A stretch of DNA of 64,000 nucleotides from Brucellaceae bacterium (GTDB lineage: Bacteria; Pseudomonadota; Alphaproteobacteria; Rhizobiales; Rhizobiaceae): assembly GCA_020637775.1 (NCBI GenBank), contig JACKJV010000007.1:124001-188000 (forward strand). The letters run 5' to 3'. The position numbers and the translations under genes were made by a program. This document shows, piece by piece, positions 60,506 through 64,000 of this stretch. The notes under the pieces were generated by a model, which worked only from the letters and a program-made list of their open reading frames with translations, was not told the DNA's origin and ran no database searches. Position 1 is the stretch's first letter, and each line of letters opens with the position of its first letter.

Positions 60506-60940
60506 CGGGTTTCTCCAGTGCGGCTGGAAAGCCGCTTCATTCGAAGCTGCCCCGGCGCCGTCTGCTGGCAGCCTCGGGCATTGGACAAAGGGCATGCGGT
60601 CACGCCATTGGAACCAGCCGGTGGAGACCCCGGAACCAAGGAATGCCGTCATGCGGCGAAGGACAAACCGCCCCTTGAGGGAGCGACCATCCGCTTTGTC
60701 TGCCATTGATTGGAGGGAGAACCCGTCCGCACATCCGGCAATGAAGGTGTGCCTCTTCAGTAACCCCGGCCTGTGGACAGCCGGCAGACACCAGAAAGGC
60801 CCGCACCGTCGTTGCTTCAAGATGTCCTCGCCTGTCCAGTTGGCCGGACGGACGACCGGAGGGGTTAGCTCCGGGTACCTTACCGTGTCCTCCACCTTTC
60901 GGAGGACCGGCGGACACCCACAGGCACGTGCGACTTTGGG
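60506..60940 (-). ncRNA. Candidate speF-type leader RNA of the odc gene
   Basis: About 435 nt of leader precede odc, matching the length I recall for the speF motif found upstream of ornithine decarboxylase in alphaproteobacteria. Clear stems include GTGTCC/GGACAC (60885-60890, 60912-60917) enclosing TCCTCC/GGAGGA, CCGGAG/CTCCGG (60856-60861, 60869-60874), CCGGC/GCCGG (60766-60770, 60780-60784) and GAAG/CTTC (60743-60758). I could not align it to the published consensus. Polyamine control would be expected. Confidence 0.6.
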
Positions 60941-60947
60941 CATCCGG

Positions 60948-60975
60948 GATATAGTGAAATTCGCCCCCCGCTTCA
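60948..60975 (-). promoter_or_regulatory. Candidate promoter of the odc leader
   Basis: On the minus strand, TTGAAG (60975-60970) and TATATC (60953-60948) lie 16 bp apart, placing the transcript start near 60940. The opposite-facing LysR gene starts about 75 bp away. Confidence 0.5.
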
Positions 60976-61050
60976 ATGAAAAATCGCATCGCGCTTGAAT
61001 TTTCCGGATCGATGAACAATCTCTTCAGGACCGATCACGGAGTCTGAACG

Positions 61051-61953
61051 ATGGACACCCTCACCCGCATGCGCGCCTTTATCGATGTCGTTGAAGCGGA
61101 AGGCTTTTCCGCCGCCGCCCGCAAGATCGGCCGATCCAAGGCGCTGTTGTCGAAATATGTTCGCGAACTGGAGGACGAACTGGGCGTGCTGCTGCTCAAC
61201 CGCACGACGCGGCAGTTTTCGCTCACTGAATCGGGCCATGCCTATTTCAAGCGCGCCACCGAGATCGTCCGCGACATCGACGGTTTGCAGGAATCGATCC
61301 GCGAATCGAGCGGCGACGTGCGCGGCCGCATCCGCCTGACCGCTCCGCGTTCCTTTGCCGATGCGGCCATCGGCCAGGTACTGATCGACTTTGTCTCCGA
61401 TCATCCTGACATCAAGCTGGACATCCATCTCGACGATCGCTTCGTTGACCTTGTCGAGGAGGGGTTCGACCTGGCGATCCGCATTTCGCGGCTGGAAAAC
61501 TCTTCACTCATTGCCCGCAAGGTGTCCGATTTCTCCGTCAAGCTCTGTGCCACGCCCGCCGTCATCGCGAAATACGGCAAGCCGAAGACACCGCATGACC
61601 TTTCCAGGATGCCGTGCATCTCCGATACGAACGGGCGCTGGCTGACCAATTGGCCGTTCCAGGCGCCGGGCGGCGACACGATTACCGTGCCGGTGGCAGG
61701 ACCGCTCGAGGTCAACAGCCCCGCCGTCGCCCGCGCCGCCTGCCTTGCCGATCTGGGCTTTGCCATCATCCCGGATTTCGTCGTCAGCGAGGATATCAAG
61801 GCTGGCCGCCTCGTGCCGCTGCTGGAGGACTGGATTCACAAGGACAGCGGCATGTTCGCCGTCTATCCGCATCGCCGCTATCTTCCGGCCAAGGTGCGCG
61901 TCTTCGTCGACTACCTGGCCGCCTGGTTCAAGCGCAAGGCGCAGGAGGAATGA
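61051..61953 (+). CDS. LysR-family transcriptional regulator
   Basis: The 300-residue protein has an N-terminal winged helix (MDTLTRMRAFIDVVEAEGFSAAARKIGRSKALLSKYVRELEDELGVLLLNRTTRQFSLTESG) and a periplasmic-binding-protein-like effector domain ending near residue 295. It belongs to the large CrgA-like subgroup (RIRLTAPRSF, AIIPDFVV). CGGAG precedes the ATG. It is divergent from odc, so odc may be one target, although the structured odc leader suggests control at RNA level too. Confidence 0.92.
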   Translation: MDTLTRMRAFIDVVEAEGFSAAARKIGRSKALLSKYVRELEDELGVLLLNRTTRQFSLTESGHAYFKRATEIVRDIDGLQESIRESSGDVRGRIRLTAPRSFADAAIGQVLIDFVSDHPDIKLDIHLDDRFVDLVEEGFDLAIRISRLENSSLIARKVSDFSVKLCATPAVIAKYGKPKTPHDLSRMPCISDTNGRWLTNWPFQAPGGDTITVPVAGPLEVNSPAVARAACLADLGFAIIPDFVVSEDIKAGRLVPLLEDWIHKDSGMFAVYPHRRYLPAKVRVFVDYLAAWFKRKAQEE

Positions 61954-62079
61954 AGCTGCGGCGAATGGCGCCTTGAAACGGCACGCCGGCGATGGAACAG
62001 TCTGCCGGATTTTCGCCGCCTTCGTCAGTCAGTCAGGCTGTCAGGTGAACGTGCGATTCCACTGAGCGGAGATCCGGCC

Positions 62080-62739
62080 TTGAGGCAAACCCGTGCCGCA
62101 ACCTTTCTGGCCATGCTGCCGGCATTCCTGATCGCGGCCGCGCCGGCCCGTGCCCATCCGCATGTCTGGGCGGAAGCCCGCCTCGACCTCGCCCTTGCAG
62201 GCGATCAGGTGACCGCCCTGCAGCACGTCTGGCGGTTTGACGACATCTTCTCCGCCACCGTGGTCATCGAATTCGACAAGAATGCCGACAACCGTCTGGA
62301 TGAAGCCGAACTGGCCGAAATCGGCACGACGGTTCGCGAATCCATTGCCGATTATGATTATTTCCAGGTCGTGCAGGTGGACGGCAAGGACATTGCGACA
62401 CAGGCGCCGGAGACGGTGATCGCCGATTATCAGGATGGCCGTCTGGTCATCCTCTTTGAATCCAGGATGAAACAGCCCCTGCCGCTGTCCGGCACGCTCA
62501 CGTTCGCGGTCTATGACCCGACATTCTACACCGCCATCGACTTCATGGAAGACAGCGACATGGTGAGCGAGGGCCTGCCCGGCGCCTGCACACGCGAAGT
62601 GATTCGTCCGGACCCGGACGAAATCCTGGCGCAGAACAGCGAAAACCTCACCGAAGCGTTCTACGAGACCACCGACATGACGCAGTTGACCGGCATATTC
62701 GCCACCCGCCTGCAATTGACCTGCGGGCAGGGCGAATGA
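62080..62739 (+). CDS. DUF1007 periplasmic protein linked to a NicO-type transporter
   Basis: The 219-residue protein has a signal peptide (to PARAHPH). HPHVWAEARLDL follows at the mature N-terminus, then an EF-hand-like loop (DKNADNRLDEAE) near residues 62-73. DUF1007 proteins are nearly always encoded with NicO/RcnA-type metal permeases and may bind the metal in the periplasm. The start is TTG at 62080, with GGAGAT upstream. The stop overlaps the permease start (ATGA). Confidence 0.87.
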   Translation: MRQTRAATFLAMLPAFLIAAAPARAHPHVWAEARLDLALAGDQVTALQHVWRFDDIFSATVVIEFDKNADNRLDEAELAEIGTTVRESIADYDYFQVVQVDGKDIATQAPETVIADYQDGRLVILFESRMKQPLPLSGTLTFAVYDPTFYTAIDFMEDSDMVSEGLPGACTREVIRPDPDEILAQNSENLTEAFYETTDMTQLTGIFATRLQLTCGQGE

Positions 62740-63794
62740 AGGCGATCCGCACCGCCTGCATCGCCGCCGCCTTGTCGGGGGCTGCCATCGCTTCCGCCCA
62801 TGCACAGAGTTCGCTCGGCATCGGGACGGCCGAGCAGGCGCTGCCGCCAAGCGGCCTGTTCCCCACGCTCATGCACTGGATCAACACCCAGCAGCAGGAT
62901 TTCTACCGCGCGCTCACCGGCGCGCTGCGCACCATGCGCTCCGACCCGTCCGCCGCATGGCTTCTGGTCGGCCTTTCCTTCGCATACGGCGTCTTTCATG
63001 CTGCCGGTCCGGGCCACGGCAAGGCGGTCATCTCGTCCTACATGCTGGCCAATGAGGTGGCGCTGAAGCGCGGTGTTGCGCTGTCCTTCCTCTCGGCCAT
63101 GGCTCAAGCGGTCACCGCCATCATTGTCATCGGCATCGTCTTCCTGTTCCTGCGCGGCACCGGCATCCGCCAGACCGACGCGGTCTGGTCGATGGAAGTG
63201 GCGAGCTATGCGCTGGTCGCCGGCTTCGGCGCATGGCTCCTGTTGCGCAAGCTGCGCGGCCTGATCCCGGCCCCGGCACCCGCCCTTGCCGCCGCCGGGC
63301 CTGGTCATCACCATCATCACGACCACGGGCCGGCCTGCGACCACGATCACCATCACAACCATCAACATGGCCACCGTCATGCTCACCATGGCCACCACGA
63401 CCATGCACCCGGCGAGGTCTGCTCCTCCTGCGGCCACGCCCACATGCCGGACCCGAAACTGCTTTCCGCGGGGCGGTTCGGCCTGACGGAAGCCCGCGCC
63501 GCCGTGCTCGCCGTCGGCCTGCGCCCCTGTTCCGGCGCGCTTATCGTACTGACCTTCGCCTTCCTGAACGGTCTGTGGTGGGCAGGCATCGCCTCGGCCT
63601 TCGCCATGGCCATCGGCACGGCCATCACGGTCTCGGCACTGGCAACGCTGGCCGTGACCGCGAAAAACGCCGCGGTGCGCCTGTCAGGCGGCGGCCGTCT
63701 TGGCGCCGTCATTCATCATGGCGTGGAAATCGGCGGCGCGCTTCTGGTCCTGCTGCTGGGCCTTCTGCTTCTCACTGCGTCGCTGTCGGCTTGA
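62736..63794 (+). CDS. NicO-family nickel/cobalt transporter with His-rich loop
   Basis: The 352-residue inner-membrane protein starts with a signal-like segment, then about six helices. Family motifs are GVFHAAGPGHGKAVISSYMLAN and LRPCSGALIVL. Between helices lies a ~50-residue histidine/aspartate-rich loop (roughly residues 188-230), followed by CSSCGH. NicO relatives move Ni2+ or Co2+; direction (uptake or RcnA-like efflux) cannot be told. It is coupled to the DUF1007 gene by a 4-nt overlap. Its stop codon abuts the stop of the convergent gene. Confidence 0.9.
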   Translation: MKAIRTACIAAALSGAAIASAHAQSSLGIGTAEQALPPSGLFPTLMHWINTQQQDFYRALTGALRTMRSDPSAAWLLVGLSFAYGVFHAAGPGHGKAVISSYMLANEVALKRGVALSFLSAMAQAVTAIIVIGIVFLFLRGTGIRQTDAVWSMEVASYALVAGFGAWLLLRKLRGLIPAPAPALAAAGPGHHHHHDHGPACDHDHHHNHQHGHRHAHHGHHDHAPGEVCSSCGHAHMPDPKLLSAGRFGLTEARAAVLAVGLRPCSGALIVLTFAFLNGLWWAGIASAFAMAIGTAITVSALATLAVTAKNAAVRLSGGGRLGAVIHHGVEIGGALLVLLLGLLLLTASLSA

Positions 63795-64000
63795 TCAGCC
63801 CTCGCCGTCGCGCTTGCGCTGGGCGCGGGCGCGCAGCCAGAACACGCCGAAGAATGCCAGCACGAAGAGAATGGCGAAAATGCCCGCCACCACCGGCGAC
63901 CGCTGGCCGATCCACAGCATGATGTTCGGCATGAAATTGGCGACCAGTCCGAATCCCAAAAGGATGACGAGCGCGGCGACGGCCGGTTTCCAGCTTTCCT
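63795..64000 (-). CDS. Small membrane protein, C-terminal part (5' end outside window)
   Basis: The visible 67 residues contain two membrane helices (AVAALVILLGFGLVANF and VVAGIFAILFVLAFFGVFW) and end in the basic tail RARAQRKRDGEG. The stop (63795-63797) directly abuts that of the NicO gene. I do not recognise the family; the start lies beyond the window. Confidence 0.65.
   Translation of the reverse strand, partial: ESWKPAVAALVILLGFGLVANFMPNIMLWIGQRSPVVAGIFAILFVLAFFGVFWLRARAQRKRDGEG

Noticed and set aside
60506..60976. 157-codon N-terminal extension of ornithine decarboxylase
   Set aside because: The segment has stem-loop structure and Cys/Gly/Pro-rich translation unlike any decarboxylase; ATG 60505 has a good ribosome site.
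63300..63420. The CAC/CAT-rich stretch as a tandem DNA repeat
   Set aside because: It is the coding sequence of the His-rich loop of the NicO transporter; no exact repeat unit is present.

Overview
The window is GC-rich, gene-dense chromosomal DNA from an alphaproteobacterium, most likely of the order Hyphomicrobiales (Rhizobiales). The evidence is the eipA-chpT-receiver-ctrA-fliJ-sciP cell-cycle block, a CcrM-type GANTC cluster upstream of ctrA, a NolR-like repressor, a ChoXWV choline importer with BetI, a GTG-started pgm inside a glg operon, an odc gene with a structured leader, and a large palindromic intergenic repeat of a kind common in that order. No phage, plasmid or CRISPR array is visible. 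The only mobile element is one IS110-family insertion near 52.5-53.6 kb. Species is not determinable from what I can see.

Layout. 1-5.2 kb (minus): a four-gene unit of unknown function (coiled-coil protein, unknown protein, AAA+ ATPase, unknown protein cut by the window edge), the least understood part of the window. 5.3-7.0 kb (minus): small cytochrome c, thymidine kinase, BetI. 7.2-10.1 kb (plus): choline ABC importer choXWV. 10.1-12.7 kb: Lrp/AsnC regulator divergent from a universal stress protein and an alanine/glycine:Na+ symporter. 12.9-14.5 kb: an acyl-CoA-type SDR and a HugZ-like haem/flavin-fold protein. 14.7-18.4 kb: NolR-like repressor, then copZ-copA under a CueR-type promoter, with a coupled SPOUT RNA methyltransferase. 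18.5-24.5 kb: coiled-coil membrane protein, EipA, ChpT, single-domain receiver, CtrA, FliJ-like, PqiA-like, SciP. 24.7-27.2 kb: mnmA, a Gfo/Idh/MocA oxidoreductase and tRNA-Met. 27.2-38.2 kb (minus): complete glycogen operon glgP-glgB-glgC-glgA-pgm-glgX, mostly joined by 4-nt stop/start overlaps; glgX ends antisense inside the tRNA. 38.3-48.8 kb: an ScfR/PccR-type regulator divergent from bioY-pccB-orf-pccA-mcm-prpE, a propionate to succinyl-CoA operon that carries its own biotin transporter. 49-52.5 kb: OmpA-like lipoprotein, pyrC, MarR regulator, Crp/Fnr regulator preceded by an excellent CRP-type site. 52.5-53.6 kb: IS110 element. 53.7-58.6 kb: DEAD-box helicase, diguanylate cyclase, acyl-CoA dehydrogenase and an SCP-2 protein sharing a LiuR-type operator. 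58.7-64 kb: GNAT protein, ornithine decarboxylase with a speF-like leader, LysR regulator, DUF1007 plus NicO-type metal transporter, and the tail of a small membrane protein.

How the genes work together. Acyl-CoA and propionyl-CoA metabolism recurs (SDR, ScfR, pcc/mcm/prpE, acyl-CoA dehydrogenase, SCP-2). The biotin transporter supplies the cofactor of the carboxylase in the same operon. The cell-cycle block holds the phosphotransferase ChpT, its target CtrA and the CtrA antagonist SciP within 4 kb, with methylation sites in the ctrA upstream region. Copper efflux, choline uptake and ornithine decarboxylation each have a recognisable cis-regulatory site next to the gene. Function calls rest on motif reading and memory of families only; no database search was possible.
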